From NCBI GenBank assembly GCA_004123355.1, contig SCHM01000006.1:558001-622000 (forward strand): a stretch of DNA of 64,000 nucleotides, read 5' to 3'. Under the pieces are notes generated by a model, which did not search any database, was not told the origin of the DNA, and saw nothing but the letters and a program-made list of their open reading frames with translations. This document shows, one piece after another, positions 49,760-61,298 of this stretch (its first letter is position 1; every line of letters starts with the position of its first letter). A program made the position numbers and the translations under genes. The stretch comes from Amphirosellinia nigrospora. Lineage: Eukaryota > Ascomycota > Sordariomycetes > Xylariales > Xylariaceae.

Positions 49760-51484
49760 TCAGAACCTCTGCGAAGACTTCCTCGAGACGGACAGGCTCC
49801 AAGACCGATCCTGATGGTCATCCCTGCTCCTCCGATCCGTGCTCGTCCTCGACTCGTCGAGCTTATCCAGCGCCGGCGGCGTGACGCCGAAATGCTCTCG
49901 ATAATTCCGCTCGAAGCCGCGCTGTCCCTCCGACACGACCTGCGCCTCGGACGTCAAGATGCTCCTCTCGAGCGGGCACACCCGGGAGCGGATGTACGGA
50001 TCGTTCTTGTCGTAGACCTGGTGCGGCCTCTCGACGGGCGGCGGCGGCGTCGGGTTCGGGTTGGGGCTGGGCGTCACGGAGCGGCTGCTGAGGCTCTGAC
50101 CCTCGGTGTCCATGATGACGAGCTTCATGCTGCTGTCGCTGCCGCGGCGCGTGTGGCTCGACTGGCGCGAGGGCAGCTCGAACTGGTGGTCGCCGCCCGA
50201 GAGCCGGCGGTGGTGGCGCGTCACGTGCACCTCCTGCGTCACGAAGATGGCGTTCCAGCTCTGCGTCAGCATCGGCCAGAAGACGGGGATCGAGGCCACG
50301 ATGGACGCCAGGTCCACCTCGAGCGCGGCCAGCACGATGCTCTGCGGCCCGTAGAAGGTCGGGTCGATGACCGGGTACGTTCCCGCCCGCGTCTGGATGA
50401 TGACATGGAGACGGAAGATGCTGATAACGTTGATGCTGAAAAAAAGGCGTGAGCTTCCTATACAGGTCCCCGAAATTTCCTTCCTTCCCACAAAACTTAC
50501 GCAATTCCGAGAAGAATCATGATGGAAAATCCAATCCGCTGCTTCTTCTGCCTAAACGTCTGGTAATACAGCGGGATGGGTATCGCCAGGATGATGAGGT
50601 CGAGGATGACATTCGTGACACGTGGGCGGCATACGTGCCGCCGATCTCGTTGGGGATCCTGGACCCGAAGCCGTAGCAGCGCGCGTTTATGCTCCAGTCC
50701 CAGAAGCCTGCGATGGGCACACACGGAACGATCGCGATGACGGAGAAGGCGATGCCCCAGAGCGCGGATAAGACGATGAAGAACCAGCAGACCTTGCGCG
50801 CCCGCCGGTCGTTAGAGAAGAGGCGTAGATACTGCGACAGGAGGCAGAGTTTCATCAGCGTCGTCGAGATTGTGTAAGAGAGTAAGCGACATAAAACTTC
50901 TGCGCCATGTTAGTAAGTGCGTTCGTGCGTCGCGATCGCAGAGCGGCTGGCTGGCTAACCTTCTGGAACCCCATCCGATTCGCCGCGCCGATTTCATAAA
51001 AATGTTTGCCGAAGCCATTATCAAATACTGCGATATATGTTAGCTCATCGCATTATACCTCCCCATTTACGAGGGGATGAGCCATACATAGTAAGAGGAA
51101 TACGGTGCCCAGTATCCCAGAAATCTATCATGGCCACGTTAGCGAAGTGAAGCAATAACCACGGTCCCGTATCGAGTTCCTGTCTCATACCCGAAAAAGT
51201 ACAACAAAGAAATCGTCCCATCCTAAACATTGAAGTCGATAACGTGTGTGTAGTCTCAGAACCACACAAACCCAAGATATTATCTAATGAAACACCAAAC
51301 ACCATTAGATTAGCAAGTTGACCTTTCCCCATGAGATATCGATATGAATTAGGTGTTGCAAAACTCACAGCAAAAGTAAGGACAACCCCCGAACGGTCGA
51401 TGGGTAATTAAAGGCGTCTGGCTTGTCGTGAGAGTTATCGTACAACCGCTTGTTCAAGAGGTTCCCCGTATTATCACTAGACAT
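49760..51484 (-). CDS. Fungal rhodopsin-domain (Pth11-like) integral membrane protein
   Basis: A seven-helix membrane protein of the fungal-specific rhodopsin-domain family, which includes Pth11-like receptors. The start at 51484 opens a short polar N-terminus. Exon 1 runs 51484-51369. Exon 2 (51283-51191) holds the family motif RLHTRYRL followed by GWDD. Exon 3 (51124-51059) is a hydrophobic segment. Exon 4 begins near 51027 with FDNGFGKHFYEIG. Later blocks are STTLMKLCLLSQYLRLF, CVPIAGFWDWSI, DLIILAIPIPLYY and YGPQSIVLAALEVDLASIVASIPVFWP. A cytosolic tail with SPNPNPTPPPPVERP and several phosphorylatable Ser follows to 49760. Frame losses occur near 51378 (G run), at the exon 3-4 junction, near 50880 and near 50617. 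A long open frame on the opposite strand is a GC-rich shadow. Ligand and signalling role are unknown. Confidence 0.83.
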
Positions 51485-54400
51485 CGCTTACTGCTTGTCG
51501 CGCTTTGCAGGCAACAACCCTCCAGACCCGTAGGCGTGGACGGTTCACAGCAGCATGTTCTTTCCGTCTTTCCGGGCCGATCGAGTTCTCCCGCCTGGTG
51601 TTTCCGTTATAGATCGACCAACGTTTATCCATACAAAAGCGCCCCCCGATGGTGTTTTCTCCTCGTCTCTCACTTGGAGTTGATTCTCTGTCCCGGTTAC
51701 TCGTAACGCCCATGCATACGTCGTTTCAAAGTTTCAGTAGTCGTCTCCCCCAAGATCGCCAAGATTCGGATAATGGTTTAGTTGATAAGTTTTTCAATGT
51801 CACCAAAAATGGCAAAAAGAGTTCAACGGGTTCTTTGTGTGGGGGTGGAGTAATGGTTAATAAAGAGAGAAGGCCTTGTCCTCGTTCGTCCGTCTTCCAT
51901 ACACCCCCTGTTTCCTTGCTGATCCCACCCGATCCCAAAATGAGACCCTAAGATTATGCGGAAGCCCGCGAAAAGCCGCTTTCATCGTTAGTGTTAGCTG
52001 TCTAACCAGAATACGGATCCCCTATAAATCCGTCGATGGACAGTCTCATCTCAATGAGTCGTGCATCTAGTATAGCGTCTCTTTCGTATTATTAAGAAGG
52101 CTCCTATGTTCACTAATCTGGAGCGGCTCGAATCTAGGCATCTGGAGTACATTTCACTATGTCGAACCTGTTCACGGGTAACGAATAAGCGAGAAGGGCA
52201 CTACCGCGTGGGAGTGACAACCAGAAACTTGGCGGGGAGTGGAGTTTACTAACCTTAAAATATATATAGTACCGGTACATATCGATTAATGGTAATAATT
52301 AAGTCGTCTTGTCATCCCTCCTCCTCCTGGACAAGGTGTACTGCAGATAGAGAGGAACGGATGACGGATGAGGGATGCTGACTTACTAAGTTTCGATTCG
52401 TTTGGTCCAGGGTCTCTCGCCGCGGAGCATACGAATGCTCTCGTTGGTGGTCATTCGTGATAATTAGCAACCCAACTATTGAGACATAATTACTCACTAA
52501 CTGTCATGCCCCTCTCGCAAGCCTGTCTCCTCCCGTCATAGTACATGATCCTTCGCAACAATGGTAATGATTGACTTCTTAAAGCCTGCTCGCGCACGCT
52601 ACTGGAGTAAGTACCTACATAGCAATGTATCTAAGTCGGATAGGTAGCATAGTGCACAGTAGGTCCTGAACTATTTCCTTTACACGACTCGGCGAACGGA
52701 TGAGCGCTGTCAACAGCGAGCACGAGTAAGTTTTCCAAGATAGCGGCACGTGGCGTTCCAGAGGCCCAGATCTGGGCCACCCGTTCGACGTGCTCGTAGG
52801 CTTACCAACATCCGTGTGCTATAATTATTTCTGTAGCCAGACTCGAACCCTGGGATCAGGATTCGTCTAGCGCCACTGGACCCCGGCTAGCACGATGGGG
52901 TGTTGCTTGATTTAGGAGTTGATCTGGCAGGTCGATGCTACGCTACGCCCGAAAACGACGATCGCGAAACAGGGGACAACCATCGACGGAACGGGCAATG
53001 GCTCGTCACATACCGCGTCCCGTCCACCGCGGCAGTACCAGGTTAGCCTAGCTTAGGAAGTTGGTGGTATTTGGATTTTTAGCGAGACACCTCACGCTGC
53101 GATCGAAAGTTTAAAAAAAAATCGGAGACGGCATTGCCGGCAGACCGGCTGCAGCATCTCTCACCTCCCTGTGCTGTACGCGTACTCTTAATTCAGTCGA
53201 GCCAGACAAATTAGCCCGGAACCCTGGATTTTTATCAAAGAATTTACTGGAGTCCCGTCACTGCTGTAGTAAGAAACCGACACTGAGCCCAGTACGGCCA
53301 CGAGGCGTGACGAAGCCAAGATGACTTGTTTCTCTCCATCTCTCGTACATACTCAGTATCTCGCTACCCAACTTTCACTATATTTATCCGTCGACATTAG
53401 TTTGACAAGTACCACATCGTAGCTAAATGCCTATCGATGCGCTAATTAGCCCGATCTCGAGTTTCGGATCTCGAGGCTAAGTACCGGGCGGATTCCGTAC
53501 GGGACGGACGCCCGCTAGGAACGACTGTTCCTGTCTCCCGTCAAAACAAAGCCCAGTCTCGACCTGGTTGGTACCTTGCATCCGAAGGAAGCGGAAAAGA
53601 AGAGATGCATATGCGTACCGTAAGCTAACAATGTTCTGAGACGACGGACAACGCGATGGTCTGCGCGAAATTTGAATAGGCGCCTGTATTTAGTAGCTAA
53701 CCGTTTTGTTAGCGTTTGCGGCTGGACGAGCCAGCGAACATGCAAATCCTGATGAAATAAAAATAAAAAACCTCAAATTTACGACTTACTTTGGACCACA
53801 ACCTATCGTCGTGCTATTTTGTTGCTACGGGTTCACCCGTCATCGCTAAATTGAGCTAGCGAGTCATTGCTTGGCCACCCGGCAGATCCTCGTTGGCGAC
53901 TGAATACTGCAGCAGTCTTTCATCTCATGTAAGACATTTTGTGCTGTGCTATACACCATCATCGGCTCGGCGGCCAAATCATTGATAGGATGGTTCCCTA
54001 TCGGTAGAACCGAATATTGCATCGGTGCTTGTGCCTAGTAGAGTATAATGGTCTGACAATCACGGCGAGCAAATGTGACTAGATGAAAATTATTCGTCAA
54101 TCAAGAGGTGATAACTCTTCGAACCAAGGAACGGGTCGTATTACTCGTGTGAACAATTTCGAAATGTGCGAATATACGGAAGAAGCCGGTGGTATACAGG
54201 GCACACTGCAATCATATCTATCACATATCGTAGCATAGTGAACATCATTTCCATTAAAATCGGTGTCCTAATATTTATTTCTCTTTAAAAGGCTATTGAT
54301 GTGGGTCTGCTCACCTCTTGTACGCGTATGACGAGGTTGTCCGCAAAGGTTTCGAGAATCGTGAAGCCACACCAGGCAGGCTGTTCTACGTTCAGGATGC

Positions 54401-54520
54401 TTATCAATACAACATCATAAGATAAGAACCAGGAGTGACGATATAAGGGGATATCACGAGGGTGCTTAAAACCGTGTGCCCTAACATACCCTGGCATAAC
54501 CTTGCTCCATATATGCTTCA
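51485..54520. other. 3-kb intergenic region, tRNA-like relic only
   Basis: The first 400 bp are the rhodopsin-like gene's 5' flank, C/T-rich on the plus strand. The rest has no domain-bearing frame. A tRNA-like segment at 52832-52893 is listed separately. 54285-54520 is the 3' flank of the sepB-like gene. Confidence 0.5.
52832..52893 (-). other. tRNA-like / SINE-like segment with Pol III A and B boxes
   Basis: Read on the minus strand, an A-box-like GGTCCAGTGGC is followed 22 bases later by the B-box-like GGTTCGAGTCT. The ends TGCTAGCC and GGCTACA can pair as an acceptor-like stem with one bulge. It is about ten bases too short in the anticodon-arm region for a working tRNA and the T-stem pairs imperfectly, so it looks like a tRNA pseudogene or the head of a tRNA-derived SINE. 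Confidence 0.35.
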
Positions 54521-57131
54521 TTATAGGTCATCTTCATCCTCCAGCGCATTCACGCGGCGCTCACCTACTTCGCGGATTTTCTCGCCGAGAATGGATCTGC
54601 CATACCGTTCAGCCACCTTGCCCGCCGCCTCTACCATTCGCCCAGTGCGGTCGCGCATGAGCTCCACCAGCTCCAGGGCCCGCATCCCCCGATCTTCACC
54701 CTCGCGACATTCGATCGCCAGGAGCTGGAGCAGAGCCTTGTCGATTTCAAGCTCGAGCCTCGCCAAGTTGGAACGTTGTGTATGACTACCCCTCGTTGAC
54801 TCTGCGAGGTCTTGTAATTGCGCCGCCGCAATCCCCTTGAGTAGGTATTGCTGCTCGAGCTTGCGGTTTTCGGATTCGCCGTCTTCATTGTCCAGCGAAT
54901 CGTCATCCTCCATAGCATCAGGATTCGGCTTCTTCTTACTTGGTGGCTCTGATGTAAGTGGTATGGAGAAGTCAAATTCGGAAAGAAGAGGCCGAGGGAA
55001 GTAAGGGTACTCGTCCCCTCCCTTGAGAATGATACAGTGGAATTTGTTGTCGGCGACAGCAATTGGATAGTAAGTTTCAGTTTTACGTCCCGACGCCAGA
55101 CGAGGAGTAGTTTTGTGTCCAGTAGTGGTACCCATGAAGCTCTGGACGGTTGACGCCAATGTAATAGAGTAAGCAATGTCCCTGTGGAGTCATAAATGCA
55201 CGGGTCCTGGGTAAGCGTCAGTTTTTGAAACATTTCAATTGACAGAAACAGGGAAAAGGATAGATTATACTTACGCCGCAATCCGAGAAGAAGACACTTT
55301 TTAGAGTCGCTCCTGGCGGAAGTGCTACGGTATCCTCGTTCTGACAGATCTCGTCTCTTTTGATATTTTCTATCGTGTAGAGTAGTTTCGTCTGACCGTC
55401 TCCCCCAGCTGGTCCGTTGCCTATGGTTATCACATAGTCTCTCCAACTCGCGCATGTGACCATGGGGGTACTCTTCGGCCGGTACACTTTGTAGGGTATG
55501 CCAAATAGCGTATAGACTCGCACGTAGTTGGCCGTCGTTGTGACAGTTATGAACGAGTCGCTAAGCGACATGGCGAGGACAGTTTCTCCCTTGGGCAATT
55601 GCGTCTTCCAATCAGTGCGATGCGTCCAGGTTTCATGAGGCCGGTAGAAGATGGTGGCTGGCGTGTCCTCAGTGGGTGGGCAGGAGAAGGCGACACCGTT
55701 CTCTGTCAAACAGGCCTTGTCATACAGGAATGTATCAGTGAAATGGAAGTCTCTGTGGAATTCATGGTCATAGAATTCGACTGTGACGGTGTTATGCCCA
55801 TCTTGGTCTACCGTCCATACGAACCCGATCAGATTGAGGCAGAGATATTTCCTGTTGCCACGCCATGGTGTCGAACCAGGCTGGAAGGCTTCGTGGTATT
55901 CAATCTCGACATTGCGTCTTTTACTTAAAGGCTCGCCAAAAACGTCGACACCGTCATGCAATCGCTTGCCGTTGCTGTTAATCACATATCCGGCACCGTC
56001 ATCATCAACCACAAAATCCTCATCCTCCGGGAGGGGACCGTCCATAAGAGAATCATAGCTCCCAGCCGAGTCTCTCCGAGACGGGAAACCATAGGCTTAA
56101 ACCCATTGGCCTCGGGTCGTCTAACGTTGGTGGAGATCTCAGACAGGGGATCGTGGATGAACGGAGCCGGCTGTTTTGATAAGGACAACAGCGCAATATG
56201 TTGTTCGGGACAAAGTCGGGATGAATGTACACCTCTCCGTCCGAGTTTGTGAAGGATACTATGTTCTTGGTTGGATGCCACGCGATATCCATGACATTCG
56301 CAAAATCATGGCGGGAAATAACGGCCTGCGTTTTGGTGTCCCACACCAAGATTTTCTTGTCCTTGCCGGCTGATGCCAGCATAGCTCCGTTGGGAGACCA
56401 TGCCAACGCAGTGATTTCACCAGTGTGACCATTCGAAAAAGCGCGCTGCTTCTCCCAGTCATTCTTCGACACCACTTGTATATCTCTTGTCGGAGTCGGG
56501 ACTGCAAAAGCGCGGCCATCGGGGTGCCAAGCAATAGCAGCGCTAATCTCCGACTCGATATCCAAGGTACCAATAACATCATCTATTCTCCTGATCAACT
56601 CGGGATCGTCCGTGTCTTGTCCAGTAAGATCATAGACATAGATTATCCCGTCTGTGCAAGCCAGCGATATTGTCTCTCCCTTCGTATCGAACGCAAGATG
56701 CTTGGTGGGCTTGTTGTGGGCTCTGAGGTATCGAAGCTTGCTGTTGTCGTTGGTCCGAACTACTTTTACGGTTAACTCGTCGCTTGCTACGGCACACCAC
56801 TGAGAGTCGGCTGACAAGGCAACATCTCTAATCGGCAGCGAGGTGCGAAGGAGGAAGTTGTCGAAGGCGGCGTTCGGTATCGAGTATAGGCTGAGAGTGC
56901 CGTCCTCGGACCCTACTACGAAGAAGTCGTTGGAGGCAGCAACGCTAACATTCTGTTCTTGGCAATCGTCGATATTGATAGGCTCGCCGTCGAAGCCCGT
57001 CTTGTACAATCGGATGGTGTTGTTGGAGCCGACGGTGACCAGCTTGGATCCGTCAGGGGTGTAAGCGCAGTGCGTAGAGCCTTGAGTATGCGCTGGCCGT
57101 GCGCGTGGGCAACAGGTGCTGTAGATGCCAT
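54521..57131 (-). CDS. sepB: SepB/Ctf4/Mcl1-type replication and sister-cohesion factor
   Basis: The Ctf4/And-1/Mcl1 family is the trimeric hub linking the CMG helicase to DNA polymerase alpha and cohesion factors; the Aspergillus member is SepB. The start at 57131 gives an N-terminus followed by WD40 repeats (blocks GSNNTIRLYKTG, VVGSEDGTLSLYS, GHTGEITALAWSPNGAMLASAGKDKKILVWD), an acidic PLPEDEDFVVDDDG linker, then the conserved Mcl1 middle domain (FQPGSTPWRGNRKYLCLN, DHEFHRDFHFTD). An intron lies at 55207-55274. The C-terminal helical segment ends in EDEDDL at 54521. One-base losses occur near 57100, 56208 (G run), 56085 and 55110. It seems to end shortly after the helical region, without a long HMG-like tail. 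It shares a promoter region with the divergent WD40 gene. Confidence 0.88.
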
Positions 57132-57252
57132 ATTGAAGATGGTTTCCAATATCCGAGTTTATCGTGCAAGATATCGGTCGAAATGTAAGGAGAAATCAAC
57201 CGCTGTCATCAATTGACCCAAAATCATGGCCATACCTAAGTTGGTGCACTAA

Positions 57253-57279
57253 ACGCGATTCGGGACGCGCAGGACGCGT
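57253..57279. promoter_or_regulatory. Triple ACGCG cluster (MCB-like) between sepB and WD40 genes
   Basis: ACGCG occurs at 57253, 57265 and 57274, the last as the full palindrome ACGCGT. The cluster lies 122-148 bp upstream of the sepB start. ACGCGT is the MluI cell-cycle box bound by MBF-type (Mbp1/Res) factors that drive G1/S genes in yeasts, a fitting control for a replication factor. Function here is inferred from spacing and gene identity. Confidence 0.55.
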
Positions 57280-57316
57280 TTTTGTCAACTTAACAATTAA
57301 AGTGGGTTAACTGCCC

Positions 57317-57352
57317 CTCCTTGCTCTCCTTGCTCTCCTTGCTCTCCTTGCT
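57317..57352. repeat. Four exact copies of a 9-bp repeat in the divergent promoter
   Basis: CTCCTTGCT is repeated four times without mismatch between the MCB-like cluster and the WD40 gene. Confidence 0.9.
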
Positions 57353-57679
57353 GGACGGAGCGGTTTACAGGGGACCCTGTCTTTGCCAACTGACGACAGC
57401 TGGAGCCACGCATCCAACGCCACTATCTCAAGATGTACCATAGACTGGAGGTACTCATTACTTATTCATATCATCTTGTGTGGTGAGTTAGGCATCCCTC
57501 TCAAGGAGATCTTAGGCAGCATATAAAAAGTGAGAAATCGGCTGCCTAAACCGTTTAATCATCACGCGAAGAATAGAAGCCATCTTATCGTTCCTCATAT
57601 AAATTGAGAGGAAGCAAATCCCCTCTTGACAAACCCCACATCCCTTTTTGGTATTTGAGGGCCACTTGCTTCAGACATC

Positions 57680-58965
57680 ATGCGTCAGGGCACATCTTCA
57701 GGACATTTTTTCCAAACAAAGTGAGTATTCGTATATATTGAGTCTTATACGACATCATACTAACGTGAGGTTCCCAGTGCCGAACAAGCTCAAACAGAGA
57801 GGCGTGCCGCAAAAGCCAGCAACAAAAATGGCAATCCCGTTGTGCTGAAGTCAAAGCTGCTAGCTGCCGTGCCAGATCCTTCGGCACCCAGTTCGCTACT
57901 TATTGCAGAATCCACTGGCTCTGTTCGCAGGGTGGATGTTGATGTAAGCCTGCCACATCGCTGGAACCTTGGGAGCGTGAATACTTAACTACTCCAGTCA
58001 GGGGAAACGAAACATGTGTTTAAGGGGCCTTCCGCGCCGGTCACCTGTGTTGCGGTTGGTGGCGCCGAGAACCGCTCCGTATTCGCCGGATCTTGGGATA
58101 AGGACATATGGTCTTGGGATTTACAGACCAAGGCACCGGGCCGCAAGTACAGTGGACATACAGACTTTGTCAAAGCCATCGTGTGCACCAAGATTGGTTC
58201 AAAAGACTATCTTATTAGCGGAGGCGCAGACAAGAAGATAATCGTGTGGATATCGAGTCGGGGTCTCGCATCCACACCATTCAAGACCAAACCGTTTCCA
58301 TGATGGCCATTCAGGCTCTAGTCATTGACCCCTTGGAATCTACACCCGAAGCCACAGTATTGGTCAGCGCCAGCAGCGACCCTCATATTCGACGTTGGCG
58401 CATAACTCCTAGTGCGGCTGAGCAGATTCAAGAGACGACGTCTCATGAACCAAATTCCGTGCGTCCTACTATTCTAGAACATGAAACCACGGTATATAAT
58501 CTATTCTTTGACGTGGAAGGCGAGGATGTGGACCTCTGGACGTCGAGTGGGGATGGAACCGCAAAGTGTCTTTCGCGGCAAAAGGGGTTTACGACAGAAG
58601 ACACCATCAAACATGGTGACCATGTGCGGGCCGTTGCTGTAACCGACCAATGGATTATCACGGCTGGGCGGGACGAAGACGTTAAAGTATGGGATCGCAC
58701 ATCCGGAAAGCTATACTGCACGCTCGAGGGTCATTATGACGAAGTAACCGGCCTCAGAATCTTAGCTGAGGGGAGTCGGATAGCATCTGTGTCCATAGAT
58801 GGGACCGTTCGGACATGGTTGCTTCATAAGAATGAGCTTGACAGGATCAACAAGGAGAAGGACGAGAAAGCTGACGGGGTTGTAAAGGATGCCGTTGCCG
58901 AAGCAAGTGAGGGCTTGATGACAGCAGAAGAAGAGGCCGAGCTTGCAGCGTTGATGGAGGACTAG
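57680..58965 (+). CDS. WD40-repeat protein
   Basis: Exons are 57680-57720, 57778-57943 and 57998-58965, with GTGAGT and GTAAGC donors and matching phases. The protein, about 400 residues, is a beta-propeller with WD-type blocks: VFAGSWDKDIWSWDLQT, LISGGADKKIIVWD, LVSASSDPHIRRWRI, LWTSSGDGTAKCLSRQ, WIITAGRDEDVKVWDR and IASVSIDGTVRTWLL. It ends in a helical acidic tail (EEEAELAALMED). One lost base near 58249, in the G run of a repeat's final Trp-Asp, breaks the frame; otherwise it is intact. No catalytic domain is present, so it is presumably a scaffold; I do not recognise a precise orthologue. It is transcribed divergently from the sepB-like gene, about 550 bp apart. Confidence 0.88.
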
Positions 58966-59420
58966 CAGTATTATTGACATATAATCAAATTAAGAATGTC
59001 CCAAGGTACCGCAACGGCACGCCCATACTAGTGCTCAGAAATGATTGATGAATGGCGAGTCACCTTCTATCTATGGCTTTAGGTTATTCCCCATGTCTCT
59101 CTCCTTCGTGATTTGACCAGCAGTAGTTGGAACCGTATGTCTTTCCCTTGACTCCTTTCCTTGTCTTTCGCTTATAATTGCAATGTCACACATCTCTCTT
59201 CTTGGCCGAGGATGGATACTGACGACGACCCCTACCTAGGAAGTAAAACTGACGATAAGCTTTTATCGGAGCTTTCTTTCTGAGAAGTCCTCAAGACGTT
59301 CACTGCATTTCAGACCATGCGCAAGCGGCATCCCCATACTCACCTAGAGATTTGCTTAGGGATTACTAGAGCAACGAATAGCCTCCCGAGCCAATAATCA
59401 GTATATTTGTTAACGCCCTA
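58966..59420. other. Convergent 3' spacer
   Basis: 3' flanks of the WD40 and SDR genes; no gene is seen. Confidence 0.55.
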
Positions 59421-60627
59421 TCACCATTGCCATCTCTCAACGCCAAGCCGCCAAGATCGTATCCCCTCTTTGATCTGCGCAAAGCCAATACTATCCTCCC
59501 AGACCCTCTCACACTTCGCAGCATCCTTCGCCTCCGGGCCAACATCGCCGACCTCGGCGCCGTCCATATAGAAGCCATTCGGCTTCTGGCCGAGCTTCTT
59601 AGTATCAAATGCCGCATTGATGACGTCGTTGGCAGACTGCGCAGTCGTGCGGAAGTCGCCGTTTGGCGACAGTTTCGAGGCGAGGGCCGTGATGGGTCCC
59701 GCCACGCAACGAACTACCTTTATGATCCTGCTGTCGGTACGGCGCGTCAGAGTCGTGGGCATGCCGCCGGGATCGACCGCGAGGACCGAGATGGAGGACA
59801 GCTCTGGGTCGGCCTCGATGCGCTTGGACAGCTCGCGCCTGTAGAGATCGTTAGATAGCGTGACTCGGGCGTGGCACGGTTGCGCGGCAGGACTTACATG
59901 AACATGATCTCGCAGAGCTTCGATGCGCCATAGCGTCTGAACCCCGGGTTTCCACTGCCAGGCTCATCAGAAGGCACGCTCCATTTCCCGCGCGCAAGCG
60001 GCTCCGTGCTGATGGGCTCCTTGAATATGAGATTCCACTTCTCATCCTCGAAAGCGCGCAAGATGCCGGGCACGGTGTTTCTCTTATCGGATGTGCTGAG
60101 TAAGGCGTCATTAGTAAACTCAGCTCTTTGTGCAGCGAGGCCCAAAACAATGCGAAAGGAGCCACTTACTCATGCGACCAACTTCCCAAGATGACTATCC
60201 GGCCATTCTTCTTGTCCATGCTCTTCAGCAACATCAGCGTCAGGAGGAAATGCGAGAGGTGGTTCGCTTGGAAGCTCATGTCGAACCCGTCGTCCGTGAT
60301 CGTGTGCGAGGTATATTCCTGCCACGCCGCATTGAGGATGAGTGCGCGGATGGGCGGTAATGAGCCCTCGGCAACCCGCTTGTTGATGTCCTCAGCCGCC
60401 CTACGCGTGCTGGCAAGACTCGAGAGGTCCAGGGGCACGAGTTCGTGTGAGTGGTTCGTATTCCGTAGGACGCCCTGCACGACGGTAGCCCGCTCGGTAT
60501 TGCGGACTGTGTAGACACCATGGTATTCCTTCCCAAGCGAGGGAGTGTTGATTATGTGTTGGACGATCGCTGAGCCTAGGCCGCCGTTTGTGCCAGTGAC
60601 GAAGATAGAACCCTTTGTAGATGCCAT
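59421..60627 (-). CDS. Short-chain dehydrogenase/reductase (SDR)
   Basis: An NAD(P)-dependent oxidoreductase. Exons are 60627-60170, 60095-59898 and 59838 to about 59421-59435, with phases agreeing at both introns (GTAAGT donors). The Rossmann glycine motif TGTNGGLG is at residues 11-18, the NAA motif (LILNAAW) is near residue 96, and the catalytic YGASK (YxxxK) is in exon 2, preceded by the GRIVILGS strand. The motif spacing and the insert before YxxxK resemble retinol-dehydrogenase-like and 3-keto-steroid-reductase-like fungal SDRs; the substrate cannot be assigned. A C run at 59463-59466 seems to have lost one base, which changes the last few residues, so the true stop may differ slightly from 59421. 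Confidence 0.88.
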
Positions 60628-61298
60628 TTTGCGATGATGTGCGAGTTTGATGAGACTGGTATTACTATGCTATCATATATTAATGATAGATATAGGAGAA
60701 TACAGTAGTAGGCAGCATCTCAATTCTTCATACATCCCTTCGTTTTATATAGCTTTTCATTTTCTATGATTTGTCCCCTGGACTTATTGTACGGTGACTT
60801 ATTACCTTGATGATTGTTATGCCATCTTTGTTGATGGAGAGATAATTGCTCCGATAAGCTAATCTACTTACGGTGCGTGCTCACGGGCTATCCCAAAAGC
60901 CGCCATAAGCAGGTTGCATTCTGGTCGATGAAGTCTCCGAGAAACCACAACCACATCTTGCACTCTTGACTCACCTCCTATCCATCGGGGACCGCGCGTC
61001 GCGAAAACATTGGTTATTATCGCTAGATAGACACAATACACGCAACTTAAACCCGGATTTGTTGTTCGTCCATTGTTATTAGCTGGTCTGACTACTTAGG
61101 TGGATATAATCGGGAAATACCGACAGAAGCATCTAGCCTGCAGTGCACATCTCTCAATCATGACCAAGTACCAAAGTTTCTCCTTCGCAAGAATATGTTA
61201 CGTAGGAGAATACGTAGCTTCACCAACCTCGACCGAGCTTCGCTAGTCATGAGTGGCCCAGTCCACATTAGTAGGTAGGTATCGGCTTCAGGAGGGCG
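60628..61298. other. Intergenic, no gene seen
   Basis: 5' flank of the SDR gene and 3' flank of the RBR ligase gene. AT-rich between 60660 and 60880. Confidence 0.55.

Noticed and set aside
49493-50452. 319-codon open frame on the plus strand
   Set aside because: It is antisense to the rhodopsin-like gene in GC-rich DNA and is Arg/Val/His-rich without domains; a shadow.
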